This document shows, in pieces, positions 56,070 to 64,000 of a stretch of DNA of 64,000 nucleotides. Under the pieces are notes generated by a model. It worked only from the letters and a program-made list of their open reading frames with translations. It ran no database searches and was not told the DNA's origin. This DNA comes from Mycobacterium sp. D16Q13. GTDB lineage: Bacteria > Actinomycetota > Actinomycetes > Mycobacteriales > Mycobacteriaceae. The stretch covers positions 186,001 through 250,000 of the forward strand of contig NZ_MAEW01000011.1 of the NCBI RefSeq assembly GCF_002013375.1, written 5' to 3'. The translations under genes and the position numbers were made by a program. Numbering within the stretch: the first letter of the stretch is position 1; every line of letters starts with the position of its first letter.

Positions 56070-56462
56070 ATGAGAAAAGAGCTGTCGTTCGATGACGACG
56101 GCCATCCGGTACTCATCACAGCGGCCGCGGTCTCGGTCGAAGAACAGCACCGCGCCCGGGTACGCCGCTATTTGTCACTGATGGCGTTCCGGATACCGGC
56201 CCTGCTGGGCGCCGCCTGGGCCTACAGCGTGTGGCACAACGGGTGGATCTCGCTGGCCATCCTGGCCGCCTCGATCCCGCTGCCATGGATGGCGGTGCTC
56301 ATCGCGAACGACCGTCCTGCCCGCAAGGCCGAGGAGCCACGCCGATACGGGCCTCAGGAACATCGCCACTCGCTGTTTCCCACCGCTGAGCGCAGAGCGA
56401 TTGATCCCGCTCCTCCGCCGCAACCGCGCACCCCGCCAGAAGGGTCAGCTGACCCGTCTTAG
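56070..56462 (+). CDS. DUF3099 domain-containing membrane protein
   Basis: A 130-residue protein, counterpart of Rv2709. Two hydrophobic segments (MAFRIPALLGAAWAYSVW and WISLAILAASIPLPWMAVLIAN) are connected by a short loop, followed by a hydrophilic tail rich in Pro and Arg. The function is unknown. sigB follows after a 147-base gap. Confidence 0.86.
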   Translation: MRKELSFDDDGHPVLITAAAVSVEEQHRARVRRYLSLMAFRIPALLGAAWAYSVWHNGWISLAILAASIPLPWMAVLIANDRPARKAEEPRRYGPQEHRHSLFPTAERRAIDPAPPPQPRTPPEGSADPS

Positions 56463-56545
56463 GGACAGCTATGTCAATTCTCAGGACATTCTCAGCTGCC
56501 GACGGCGAATCCGCAGGTCAGTGACGGCGCCGTTTGGGAACCTCA

Positions 56546-56571
56546 GGAACTTTCTGGGCCAACCAAGCGTT
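56546..56571 (+). promoter_or_regulatory. ECF-type (SigE/SigH-like) promoter of sigB
   Basis: GGAAC (56546-56550), 17 bases, then CGTT (56568-56571), close to the mycobacterial SigE/SigH consensus GGAAC-N16-18-CGTT. It is 38 bases before the sigB ATG. Stress-induced sigB transcription by ECF factors is established in M. tuberculosis; assignment to this exact site is inference. Confidence 0.6.
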
Positions 56572-56609
56572 GCAACACATGAGACCTACGGATCAACTAG
56601 GAGGCAGCG

Positions 56610-57581
56610 ATGGCAAACGCCACCACCCGTCCGGCTCGTACCATCGAGTCCGAGGATCTGGACGCCCAGAGTCCAGCCGCGGACCTTGTACGGGTGTACT
56701 TGAACGGCATCGGCAAGACTGCGCTGCTGACAGCGGAGGACGAAGTCGAGCTCGCCAAACGGATCGAGGCGGGGTTGTACGCCCAGCACCTTCTGGACAC
56801 CAAGAAACGCTTGGGCGAAGCCCGCAAGAAGGACCTGGCTGTCATCGTGCGTGAGGGCAGCGCGGCACGCAGCCACCTGCTGGAGGCCAACCTGCGCCTG
56901 GTCGTTTCGCTCGCCAAGCGCTACACCGGTCGCGGTATGCCGCTACTCGACCTCATCCAGGAGGGCAACCTGGGCTTGATCCGCGCCATGGAGAAGTTCG
57001 ATTACGCCAAGGGATTCAAGTTCTCGACATACGCCACCTGGTGGATTCGTCAGGCCATCACCCGTGGCATGGCTGATCAGAGCCGAACCATCCGCCTCCC
57101 CGTGCACCTCGTGGAGCAGGTGAACAAGCTGGCTCGCATCAAGCGCGAACTACACCAGCGACTCGGCCGTGAGGCCAGCGACGAGGAATTGTCGGAGGAG
57201 TCCGGCATTCCCGTGGAGAAGATCGGGGATCTGCTGGACCACAGCAGGGATCCGGTGAGCCTGGACATGCCGGTCGGCACCGACGAGGAAGCACCCCTGG
57301 GTGACTTCATCGAGGACACCGAGGCGATGTCCGCCGAGAACGCCGTGATCGCCGAGCTGCTGCACTCGGATGTGCGCAGCGTGCTGGGCACTCTCGACGA
57401 ACGCGAGCAGCAGGTCATCCGGCTCCGGTATGGACTCGATGACGGCCAGGCCCGCACGCTGGATCAGATCGGCAAGCTGTTCGGGCTGTCTCGCGAGCGG
57501 GTGCGTCAGATCGAGCGTGAGGTCATGACGAAACTGCGCCACGGCGATCGCGCGGAGCGCCTGCGTTCGTACGCGAGCTAG
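56610..57581 (+). CDS. sigB: RNA polymerase sigma factor SigB
   Basis: A 323-residue principal-like, non-essential sigma factor for stationary phase and stress. It lacks the long basic N-terminus of SigA. Region 1.2 starts [17 protein letters not shown], region 2 contains [41 protein letters not shown], and region 4.2 has [25 protein letters not shown] 56610 has GGAGG upstream. Counterpart of Rv2710. A strong terminator follows. Confidence 0.97.
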   Translation: MANATTRPARTIESEDLDAQSPAADLVRVYLNGIGKTALLTAEDEVELAKRIEAGLYAQHLLDTKKRLGEARKKDLAVIVREGSAARSHLLEANLRLVVSLAKRYTGRGMPLLDLIQEGNLGLIRAMEKFDYAKGFKFSTYATWWIRQAITRGMADQSRTIRLPVHLVEQVNKLARIKRELHQRLGREASDEELSEESGIPVEKIGDLLDHSRDPVSLDMPVGTDEEAPLGDFIEDTEAMSAENAVIAELLHSDVRSVLGTLDEREQQVIRLRYGLDDGQARTLDQIGKLFGLSRERVRQIEREVMTKLRHGDRAERLRSYAS

Positions 57582-57600
57582 TTGACCTACTACCCTGCCC

Positions 57601-57635
57601 TCGGGGCGCTGCGTTCTGGAAGCGCAGCGCCCCGA
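57601..57635 (+). terminator. Intrinsic terminator after sigB
   Basis: A perfect 13-bp stem, TCGGGGCGCTGCG (57601-57613) and CGCAGCGCCCCGA (57623-57635), with a 9-base loop, then TTT. It lies 20 bases after the sigB stop and separates sigB from ideR. Confidence 0.85.
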
Positions 57636-57682
57636 TTTGCGTTGTAGATCGGTAGACTGAGCACGACCGTAAGGGGCGAGTA

Positions 57683-58369
57683 GTGAACGATCTTGTCGAT
57701 ACGACAGAAATGTATCTGCGGACGATCTACGACCTTGAAGAAGAGGGCGTCGTGCCGCTGCGGGCGCGCATCGCCGAAAGGCTTGAGCAGAGCGGCCCGA
57801 CTGTCAGTCAGACCGTGGCGCGGATGGAGCGCGACGGTCTGTTGAACGTCGCCGGTGACCGCCACCTCGAACTCACCGATAAGGGCCGCGCACTCGCGGT
57901 TTCGGTGATGCGCAAGCACCGGCTGGCCGAGTGCCTGCTGGTCGACATCATCGGGTTGCCCTGGGAGGACGTACACGCCGAGGCGTGCCGCTGGGAGCAC
58001 GTCATGAGCGAGGATGTCGAGCGCCGACTGCTCACGGTGCTCAACAACCCGACCACCTCACCGTTCGGCAACCCCATTCCCGGCCTGTCCGAACTGGGTG
58101 TTGCCCCCGACCGGTCCGAGAATGCCAGCGCGGTGCGGCTCACCGAGATTGCCGGGGGCTCGCAGGTTGCCGTGGTGGTGCGCCGCCTGGCCGAGCACGT
58201 CCAGGCCGATACCGATCTGCTCACGCGTCTCAAGGACGCCGGCATCGTGCCCAATGCGCGCGTCACCGTGGAGTCCTCCCCCGAAGGCGTCATCATCGTC
58301 ATTCCCGGTCACGAAAGTGTCGAGTTGCCGCATGAGATGGCCCATGCCGTGATGGTCGAGAAGGTCTAG
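57683..58369 (+). CDS. ideR: Iron-dependent repressor IdeR
   Basis: A 228-residue DtxR-family regulator that, with Fe2+, represses siderophore genes and activates iron storage. All metal ligands of IdeR are present: Met10, Cys102, Glu105 and His106 (site 2) and His79, Glu83 and His98 (site 1). The winged helix lies at about residues 4-70 (SGPTVSQTVARMERDGLL), and an SH3-like domain follows after about 150. GTG 57683. Counterpart of Rv2711. No iron box was found in the window. Confidence 0.97.
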   Translation: MNDLVDTTEMYLRTIYDLEEEGVVPLRARIAERLEQSGPTVSQTVARMERDGLLNVAGDRHLELTDKGRALAVSVMRKHRLAECLLVDIIGLPWEDVHAEACRWEHVMSEDVERRLLTVLNNPTTSPFGNPIPGLSELGVAPDRSENASAVRLTEIAGGSQVAVVVRRLAEHVQADTDLLTRLKDAGIVPNARVTVESSPEGVIIVIPGHESVELPHEMAHAVMVEKV

Positions 58370-58383
58370 CACTCTCGCCCGGA

Positions 58384-59424
58384 TCACTGGATGTTCCTGG
58401 GCGGCAAGCTGATCTGTAATTCATGGGCGAGCCGGAAGCCGGTGTCGGCCAGGGTGCGAATCTCATCGGGGCGCATACCCGCACGCAGCGCAGATGTCAG
58501 CAGCTGCCCCAGACGATGGCCCGGTTCGACCGTGAGCGCCGTCTCCAAAGCGACACCCGCTAGCGGGCCGTCGCCGCGCACGTAAGCGCTGAAGCCAAAC
58601 AAGACCAAGGCTTCGGCACGCCATGGGGCGGGCAGCAGTCGGCTCAGCGCCAACCACAGCCGCTCCACATCATCGGCCAGCACGCCGACAGCCAAGGCAC
58701 ACACCGTGTCTCGGACGCGTACGACCGTCAACGAGCGAGCGATGCCCAGCAGCTCACGGTTGGACAGTGGACGGAATTCTGCCGTCCGGCACGCCGCCCG
58801 CATCACTCGATTCACGGCGCGCCGGTCCGCCACGGCGTCGTCAGCCTGCCCCCGCACCCCCCGCCGCAAGGAAGTGGCCAGCGCGCTGGTGCGGTGAGTG
58901 TCGGTGGGAGCGATCAGCGCCACGAGGTCCCCTCGGCGGCGATGCACGGTCCTGCCCGCCAGTACCGCGGCCGCGGTCAGCGGTGAGCAGTCCGGGTCGT
59001 CGACGGGCCCGCCGGCACCACATCCGTCGTAGCAGCGCCACCATCCCTGCGGAGATACCCGGTCCACCGTGTGGCCGGCGATCAACGAAATACCTTGATG
59101 TTCAAGATGTCTGGCCAGCCGACGGATGATGTCGCCGGACTCCCGTTCATCCAGGTCCGCACTGATGACCACCGCGATCACCGCGTCGGCCGGCCCGGAA
59201 CTCAACACCTCGGCCAATGTCTCGAGCGCCGCGTTATCGGGGTCGTCCAGGTCGTCCAGATCCCTGCGCAGTGCCGCCTCGACCAGCCCCTTGGCGAGCG
59301 TGACGGCGACGAGGGAGTCTTCGGGAATGAACCCCAGCATTGCCGGCAGTGCCGCGATCAGGGCGGAGGGCCGGTTCAATCGAAAGTCGGGGCGACCGGG
59401 GGTCCCGGGAATCAGTGATGTCAT
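58384..59424 (-). CDS. DUF4192 domain-containing protein
   Basis: A 346-residue actinobacterial protein, counterpart of Rv2712c. The N-terminus FRLNRPSALIAALPAMLGFIPEDSLVAV is typical, followed by a conserved middle (VVISADLDERESGDIIRRLARHLEHQGISLI) and a C-terminal helical repeat region. ATG 59424. Convergent with ideR, 14 bases between stops. The function is unknown. Confidence 0.87.
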   Translation of the reverse strand: MTSLIPGTPGRPDFRLNRPSALIAALPAMLGFIPEDSLVAVTLAKGLVEAALRRDLDDLDDPDNAALETLAEVLSSGPADAVIAVVISADLDERESGDIIRRLARHLEHQGISLIAGHTVDRVSPQGWWRCYDGCGAGGPVDDPDCSPLTAAAVLAGRTVHRRRGDLVALIAPTDTHRTSALATSLRRGVRGQADDAVADRRAVNRVMRAACRTAEFRPLSNRELLGIARSLTVVRVRDTVCALAVGVLADDVERLWLALSRLLPAPWRAEALVLFGFSAYVRGDGPLAGVALETALTVEPGHRLGQLLTSALRAGMRPDEIRTLADTGFRLAHELQISLPPRNIQ

Positions 59425-59624
59425 GCCCGCACCGTGACAACGAGGACCGTCATCGCGCCGACGGCGACCTCACGTTGTGACAGCGCGTGCGGGGATCTGT
59501 GGATACCACCGCAATTGTGGACAACACGCCCATCGCCACCGCGCGTCCCTGAAAAGCCAGGTGATGGCCGGGCTCTGAGACGCCGGAAGCAGGACAGTCA
59601 TCGCCGATCGGGTATCATTAACAT

Positions 59625-59642
59625 GTCGGTAATCTTGCCGAC
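59625..59642. promoter_or_regulatory. Imperfect palindrome (possible operator)
   Basis: GTCGG at 59625-59629 and CCGAC at 59638-59642, with inner A-A and T-T also symmetric: seven of nine positions pair, one is a G-T pair and one fails. It follows a TATCAT -10-like word by 6 bases, the position expected for a repressor of the DUF1611 operon. Confidence 0.4.
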
Positions 59643-59703
59643 CCTCAGGGCAGACCACTCGCTGGACGTTGGGCTCACCGCCCCGCCTCGATCCCGTCGC
59701 CTT

Positions 59704-59721
59704 CTCTGAGACTTCTCAGAG
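59704..59721. promoter_or_regulatory. Palindrome overlapping the ribosome-binding site of the DUF1611 gene
   Basis: CTCTGAGA (59704-59711), CT, TCTCAGAG (59714-59721): perfect 8-base arms. The right arm runs into AGAGGA, the ribosome-binding sequence of the ATG at 59728, and the stop of a 28-codon upstream frame lies in the left arm. A two-base loop is too tight for a hairpin, so an operator is more likely than an attenuator. Confidence 0.5.
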
Positions 59722-59727
59722 GATCCC

Positions 59728-60915
59728 ATGTCTTCACTCTCAAGCGGTACTCCCTTTCTCGATGCGTCCGAGCGGAGCGAAGGAACCCGTCCGGCAGCTC
59801 CCTTCCCGATGCCTGTTGGTTCCACCGCGATCGTCTACTGCGAGGGCCAATTCGGCGAGCAGGACGGCAAGACCGCCAACGGCCTGGTCCGGCACTCGGA
59901 GAAGTACGAGATCCTCAGCGTCATCGACAGCCTCCGGGCCGGAGTAGATGCCGGGAAATTCCTCGACGGCACCGCGAACGGCATCCCGGTGCTGGCGTCG
60001 CTGGCACAGTCCATCGCTCACGCCGGCCGCGTACCCGACTACCTGATTTGCGGGCTGGCGCCTGCCGACGGCCTACTGTCGAATGAGCAGCGGCTCGTAC
60101 TGCTCGACGGCATCGCCCGCGGGATGCACATCATCAACGGCCTGCACGAGTTCCTCAACGACGACGCCGAGTTCGTGGCGGCAGCCGTCATCGCGGGCGT
60201 CACCATCACCGATGTACGCCAACCGAAGGCCAAGCGCGACCTGCACCTGTTCTCCGGCCGGATCTTCGACGTCACCTGCCCCAGGATCGCGATCCTGGGT
60301 ACGGACGGAGCCATCGGTAAACGCACCACCGCCACGTTGCTGGTCCAGGCGCTCAATGCGCGCGGCATCAAGGCGGTCATGGTCGGCACCGGCCAGACCA
60401 CCTTGATCCAGGGCGGGAAGTACGGCGTCGCGCTGGACGCGCTGGTCCCCCAGTTCTGTTCGGGCGAGGTCGAGCACCAAGTCGTCGCCGCGTTCGAAGG
60501 TGAGGACCCCGACGTGATCGTGGTCGAGGGTCAGGGCGCACTCAGCCACCCCGCCTACATCACGTCGGCTCATATCCTGCGCGGCAGCCGCCCGGCCGGC
60601 GTGATCGTGCAGCACGCGCCAAAGCGCAAGGTGCTCGGCGACTTCCCGATGGTGCAGATGCCCACCGCGGCCAGCGAGGTCGCACTGATCGAGGCGTTCG
60701 CCGACACCCGCGTCATCGGGGTCACGATCAACCACGAGGAAATGACCGATGACGAGCTGAATGACGCTATCTCCGAACACCATTCGGAGCTCGGCCTCCC
60801 GGTCACCGACCCGCTGACACGCCCCTCGTCGGATCTGGTCGACATGGTGCTGGCGGCCTTCCCCGTGCTCGCGGCGAAGCTCGCAGGGAGAGCCGACACG
60901 ACAACCCCGGTGTGA
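59728..60915 (+). CDS. DUF1611 family protein (D-glutamate N-acetyltransferase/DgcN-like)
   Basis: A 395-residue protein of the DUF1611 family. It has a C-terminal P-loop domain with GTDGAIGKRT at about residues 191-200 and VIVVEGQGALSHP further on. The N-terminal part (GQDG-free start, GKTANGLVRHSEKYEILSVIDS) is a Rossmann-like domain. In some bacteria DgcN of this family N-acetylates D-glutamate for D-amino-acid catabolism. It overlaps the next gene (GTGA), a PLP racemase-fold protein, so the pair forms an operon. Enzymatic role is inferred from that family and neighbour. Confidence 0.82.
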   Translation: MSSLSSGTPFLDASERSEGTRPAAPFPMPVGSTAIVYCEGQFGEQDGKTANGLVRHSEKYEILSVIDSLRAGVDAGKFLDGTANGIPVLASLAQSIAHAGRVPDYLICGLAPADGLLSNEQRLVLLDGIARGMHIINGLHEFLNDDAEFVAAAVIAGVTITDVRQPKAKRDLHLFSGRIFDVTCPRIAILGTDGAIGKRTTATLLVQALNARGIKAVMVGTGQTTLIQGGKYGVALDALVPQFCSGEVEHQVVAAFEGEDPDVIVVEGQGALSHPAYITSAHILRGSRPAGVIVQHAPKRKVLGDFPMVQMPTAASEVALIEAFADTRVIGVTINHEEMTDDELNDAISEHHSELGLPVTDPLTRPSSDLVDMVLAAFPVLAAKLAGRADTTTPV

Positions 60916-62045
60916 CGCTTCGGCTCGAGACCGATCTCGACAAGGTCGAGCAGAACACGCGGATCCTGGTCGACCGGCTTGCCCGGGCGGGCATCCGGGT
61001 CACCGGCATCACCAAAGCCGTGTTGGGGTCGCCGGGCATCGGCGCGGCGATGCTGCGCGGCGGCGCTTACGGCCTCGGCGATTCCCGGATACCGAACCTC
61101 GCTCGGCTCGCCGATCTCGACCGATTACCGCTGCGCACGCTGATCCGCTCACCCATGCTCAGCCAGGTAGCACGGATCGTTGACGTCGCCGATATCAGTC
61201 TGAACACCGAGGCCGTCGTGCTGGCAGCGCTCGATCAGGCCGCGTCCCAACAGAAACGACTGCACGCCGTCGTGCTCATGGTCGAGCTGGGTGACCTGCG
61301 CGAGGGCATCGCGGTGGACGACACCGCCGAGGCCGTGCGGGCCGTTCTCGGGCACAGCTCACTGCGGCTCGCCGGGCTCGGCGCCAACCTCGCGTGCCAG
61401 AACGGTGTCGTGCCCGATGACCGGAACATGGGCATCCTCACCGGGCTCGCGGACGACATCGAGTCACTGCACGGGATCTCGCTCGAGGTCGTCTCAGGTG
61501 GCAACTCGGCGAACCTGAGCTGGGCGCTGCACACCCACGACGTCGGCCGGATCGACGAACTCCGGCTCGGCGAAGCCATCCTTCTCGGCGTCGACCCGCT
61601 GTATCGGACACCGATCCCCGGCCTACACACGGACACCTTCGTCTTGAGCGCCGAGGTCATCGAGGTCGCGATGAAACCGGCTCAACCCTGGGGAGATCGT
61701 GCTCAGGCAGCCTTCGGCGCGGCGCCGGTCCGCACGGGTAACTCGACTGTGCACCAAGCAATCCTGGCCCTCGGCCGTCAGGACGTGGACCCGGACGGCC
61801 TGCGGCCGCCTGAGGGCATCACGATCCTCGGGATGAGCAGCGACCACCTGGTGGTCGACCTCGGCGATCACTCCGTCACGGTCGGCGACGAGATTGACTT
61901 CGGTGTCGGCTACGGCGCGCTCGTGCGGGCGATGACGTCGCCCTTCGTCGCCAAGATCGAGCACCGCGGCCGTTCCCTCGCGACCGGGGTGACCCAGGGG
62001 CCAGCGCCGATCCAGGGCGGATACGGGCGCATCGCCAGTCGCTGA
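60912..62045 (+). CDS. Alanine racemase-fold PLP enzyme (Orr/YhfX-like)
   Basis: A 377-residue fold-type III PLP enzyme. The PLP lysine is probably Lys35 in GITKAVLG, and RLETDLDKVEQNTRIL is the usual first helix. NLACQNGVVPDDRNM and VVSGGNSANLSWAL are like those of ornithine/amino-acid racemase relatives. GTG 60912 overlaps the DUF1611 stop. The pair is absent from the M. tuberculosis order between Rv2712c and sthA as I recall it. A racemase acting on D- or L-amino acids, together with the DUF1611 enzyme, is plausible; the substrate is not fixed by sequence. Confidence 0.82.
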   Translation: MTLRLETDLDKVEQNTRILVDRLARAGIRVTGITKAVLGSPGIGAAMLRGGAYGLGDSRIPNLARLADLDRLPLRTLIRSPMLSQVARIVDVADISLNTEAVVLAALDQAASQQKRLHAVVLMVELGDLREGIAVDDTAEAVRAVLGHSSLRLAGLGANLACQNGVVPDDRNMGILTGLADDIESLHGISLEVVSGGNSANLSWALHTHDVGRIDELRLGEAILLGVDPLYRTPIPGLHTDTFVLSAEVIEVAMKPAQPWGDRAQAAFGAAPVRTGNSTVHQAILALGRQDVDPDGLRPPEGITILGMSSDHLVVDLGDHSVTVGDEIDFGVGYGALVRAMTSPFVAKIEHRGRSLATGVTQGPAPIQGGYGRIASR

Positions 62046-62777
62046 TCAGCGGAAGTTGTCGTGCACCTTGAGTACAGCGGCGGTGAAGGCCTGATCCAGG
62101 AGCACCGCGTCGGGCTCGGTGCCCTGAAAAGTCATGTAGGTGGCCTGGATTCGAATATCGGCGATCTGCGCGATAAGCGACAAGGTCGTTTGTGTGCCGC
62201 TACCCGTCGCGGCGGGTGCCACCGTTTGATTGACCGCAACCGAATCATCGGCGTTGATGGGTGGAGCCACTGCCTGAGAAGCCGTTACCGTGCTCGGGAT
62301 CTGATCCGGACCGGTGAAGGCAAACGAGGTGCAGCGCTCCAGCTGAGTCTTGTAGGTGGCCAGTGGCCGCGGCACACGAAACACCGCCACCGTGATGGTC
62401 GAATTGTCGGAGTCGTTGGTGCCCACCGCCACCGCCGCATCCTGCGGCCCGGCCGGGAGGGGTTCGGGTGCGCAGGTACTCGGGGCGACCGTCGCCGCGT
62501 CGGGAACACCCCGAATATCGCGGAGAGCGTGTCCGGCCGCAGCGGGGTCGAGCGTGGTGGCGGGATACTGGTGCGGGAAATCCGCCGGGGCCAGCAGCAG
62601 CGGGCCCACGGGGCCCGTCGGCGCCTGAAGGGCCGTTGTGGTGGTAGTCAGCGGGGACTGCGCACCACCCGATGCCTCGACGGCCGATCCGTCGATCGCC
62701 CGTGTGCAGGCGGGCGCCGTCACGGCGCAGCATCCAGCCACAACCATCGTCGCTACCAGCCGCGATGCCGCCACAGT
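62046..62777 (-). CDS. Putative lipoprotein, DUF5642-like
   Basis: A 243-residue exported protein. GTG 62777 begins a signal peptide with hydrophobic core [11 protein letters not shown], and Cys in VVAGC may be lipidated, with TAPAC further on as an alternative. A Thr/Pro-rich linker precedes the domain ([18 protein letters not shown], then a beta-rich part with [19 protein letters not shown]). The overall form resembles mycobacterial sensor-domain or DUF5642 lipoproteins. It is convergent with the racemase-fold gene. The function is unknown. Confidence 0.75.
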   Translation of the reverse strand, partial: TVAASRLVATMVVAGCCAVTAPACTRAIDGSAVEASGGAQSPLTTTTTALQAPTGPVGPLLLAPADFPHQYPATTLDPAAAGHALRDIRGVPDAATVAPSTCAPEPLPAGPQDAAVAVGTNDSDNSTITVAVFRVPRPLATYKTQLERCTSFAFTGPDQIPSTVTASQAVAPPINADDSVAVNQTVAPAATGSGTQTTLSLIAQIADIRIQATYMTFQGTEPDAVLLDQAFTAAVLKVHDNFR

Positions 62778-62891
62778 CACATGCTGCCATCGGCACACCC
62801 GGGGCCCGAGGAGGCGCGCGCGAGATTCGGCAGGGACAACTGTTCATGTGACCGTGACGCGCACGGCATGCGCGATTCGGGGAATCGGCGT

Positions 62892-64000
62892 ATGAGTACA
62901 ACCATGACCAACGGTCTTCGCCCCCGCGGCTCCTCCGTGGCCGACACCCCCACCTACGACCTCGTCGTCATCGGCTCCGGCCCCGGGGGCCAGAAGGCCG
63001 CCATCGCCGCGGCCAAGCTGGGTAAATCGGTCGCGGTGATCGAGCGTGACAACATGCTCGGCGGTGTCTGCACCAACACTGGCACCATCCCGTCCAAGAC
63101 GTTGCGCGAGGCCGTGCTCTACCTGACCGGCATGAATCAGCGCGAGCTGTACGGCGCGAGCTATCGGGTGAAGGCCAATATCACCCCCGAGGACCTGCTG
63201 GCCCGCACTGAGCACGTCATCCGCAAGGAGATCGAGGTCGTCCGCGCCCAGCTGCTGCGCAACCGCATCGATTTGATCACCGGCATCGGGCGGTTCGCCG
63301 ATGAGCACACCGTCATCGTGGAGGAACCTTCCCGCGGCGAGCGCACCACCCTGCACGCTCACTACGTCGTCATCGCCACCGGCACGAAACCCGCCCGACC
63401 GTCGGGTGTGGCCTTCGACGAGCGACGAGTCCTCGACTCGGACGGCATCCTGGACCTGCGCTTCATCCCGGGATCGATGGTCGTGGTCGGTGCGGGCGTC
63501 ATCGGAATCGAGTACGCCTCGATGTTCGCCGCCCTGGGCACCAAGGTGACCGTGGTGGAGAAACGCGACACGATGCTCGACTTCTGCGATCCCGAAGTCG
63601 TTGAGGCCCTTCGCTTTCACCTGCGGGACTTGGCAGTGACGTTCCGCTTCGGCGAGGAGGTCACCACCGTCGACGTCAATGACACCGGCACCATGACCAC
63701 ATTGGCCAGCGGCAAGCAGATCCCCGCCGATACCGTGATGTACTCCGCGGGGCGGCAGGGTCAGACCGATCAGCTCGACCTCGCCCAGGCGGGGCTCGAG
63801 GCCGACAACCGCGGCCGGATCTGGGTCGACGCGAATTTTCAGACCAAGGTCGATCACATCTATGCGGTGGGCGATGTGATCGGTTTCCCGGCGCTGGCAG
63901 CCACCTCGATGGACCAGGGCCGCCTGGCGGCGTACCACGCGTTCGGCGAACCTTCCAAGGGCATGACCGATCTGCAGCCTATCGGCATCTACTCGATCCC
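62892..64000 (+). CDS. sthA: Soluble pyridine nucleotide transhydrogenase SthA (3' end outside window)
   Basis: The frame starts at ATG 62892 and runs off the right edge after about 369 residues; the family length is about 465-475. FAD site: [23 protein letters not shown]; then [15 protein letters not shown], in which only the first cysteine of the disulfide-reductase pair remains, as in SthA; NAD(P)H site: [24 protein letters not shown] site 2: [22 protein letters not shown]. It transfers hydride between NADPH and NAD+. Counterpart of Rv2713. Confidence 0.93.
   Translation, partial: MSTTMTNGLRPRGSSVADTPTYDLVVIGSGPGGQKAAIAAAKLGKSVAVIERDNMLGGVCTNTGTIPSKTLREAVLYLTGMNQRELYGASYRVKANITPEDLLARTEHVIRKEIEVVRAQLLRNRIDLITGIGRFADEHTVIVEEPSRGERTTLHAHYVVIATGTKPARPSGVAFDERRVLDSDGILDLRFIPGSMVVVGAGVIGIEYASMFAALGTKVTVVEKRDTMLDFCDPEVVEALRFHLRDLAVTFRFGEEVTTVDVNDTGTMTTLASGKQIPADTVMYSAGRQGQTDQLDLAQAGLEADNRGRIWVDANFQTKVDHIYAVGDVIGFPALAATSMDQGRLAAYHAFGEPSKGMTDLQPIGIYSI

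Larger units (their letters stand above)
59425..59727. other. Intergenic region with palindromes and a possible leader ORF
   Basis: A 303-base stretch without a confident gene. It holds two DnaA-box-like words (TGTGGATAC at 59498-59506 and TGTGGACAA at 59516-59524), a -10-like TATCAT (59613-59618), an imperfect palindrome (59625-59642), a 28-codon frame starting at ATG 59623 and ending at TGA 59709, and a perfect palindrome at 59704-59721 just before the DUF1611 gene. Confidence 0.6.

Noticed and set aside
62844..63938. 364-codon open frame on the - strand
   Set aside because: It is antisense to sthA, whose FAD and NAD motifs are clear; the composition is typical of a shadow frame.

Overview
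The window is high-GC, densely packed actinobacterial chromosome. Its gene order and content point to a rapid-growing mycobacterium of the Mycobacteroides (chelonae-abscessus) group. From about 12.6 kb to the right edge, gene order follows, from memory, M. tuberculosis Rv2668-Rv2713: secreted MPT63-like protein, GNAT, ZapE-like ATPase, RibD-like reductase, lipoprotein hydrolase, aftC, msrB, hemQ-hemY-hemE, DUF3000, RNase D, dxs, RNA methyltransferase, APC permease, ceoB-ceoC, DUF3159, OB-fold, DUF3710, dut, DUF3093, DUF4193, cei, suhB, ppgK, sigA, RidA, YihY, DUF3039, DUF3099, sigB, ideR, DUF4192, sthA. This backbone is interrupted by genes that the M. tuberculosis order, as I recall it, lacks. 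No database was searched; all homology statements rest on motifs and recalled family knowledge.

Layout. 1-12.5 kb is a flank without that synteny: the 3' end of one carboxylic acid reductase (CAR) and a complete second CAR in tandem with mosaic identity; an NTF2-like gene with an apparent 1-nt frameshift; an amidohydrolase; a ferritin-like/ferredoxin/PF10118 di-iron group with a TetR regulator and a perfect palindromic operator; an ABC1-family kinase; an SRPBCC protein and an SDR. 12.6-34.6 kb is backbone with an FkbM methyltransferase, a type A chloramphenicol acetyltransferase and nhaA inserted. 35.5-37.8 kb holds an ECF sigma factor (SigJ/ECF41-like) facing an NmrA-like oxidoreductase and a Ddn-like protein across two mirror-image promoters. 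37.9-44.1 kb is backbone ending in sigA, with a perfect CRP-type site before cei.

44.2-54.4 kb is largely accessory: a TSUP permease; an unrecognised beta-rich protein next to a 69-aa protein that is a stand-alone copy of its N-terminal module; Ogt; DUF4126; a flavin disulfide reductase; VOC and F420 LLM enzymes; a GntR-regulated membrane fatty-acid hydroxylase; and a three-gene operon of an MNIO (DUF692) enzyme, a partner protein and a previously unlisted 55-aa membrane-anchored peptide with one C-terminal cysteine. That operon is the best candidate for an undescribed RiPP-like system. 54.5-58.4 kb is backbone (DUF7455, YihY, DUF3039, DUF3099, sigB with an ECF-type promoter, a strong terminator, ideR). 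59.4-62.8 kb is an accessory pair (DUF1611 ATPase and PLP racemase-fold protein) plus a lipoprotein before the truncated sthA at the right edge.

How the genes work together: the haem genes hemE-hemY-hemQ form one coupled operon for the coproporphyrin-dependent pathway; the KimA-like permease and the CeoB/CeoC regulators form a divergent potassium module; sigA, sigB, ideR and the ECF sigma make this a regulator-rich segment.
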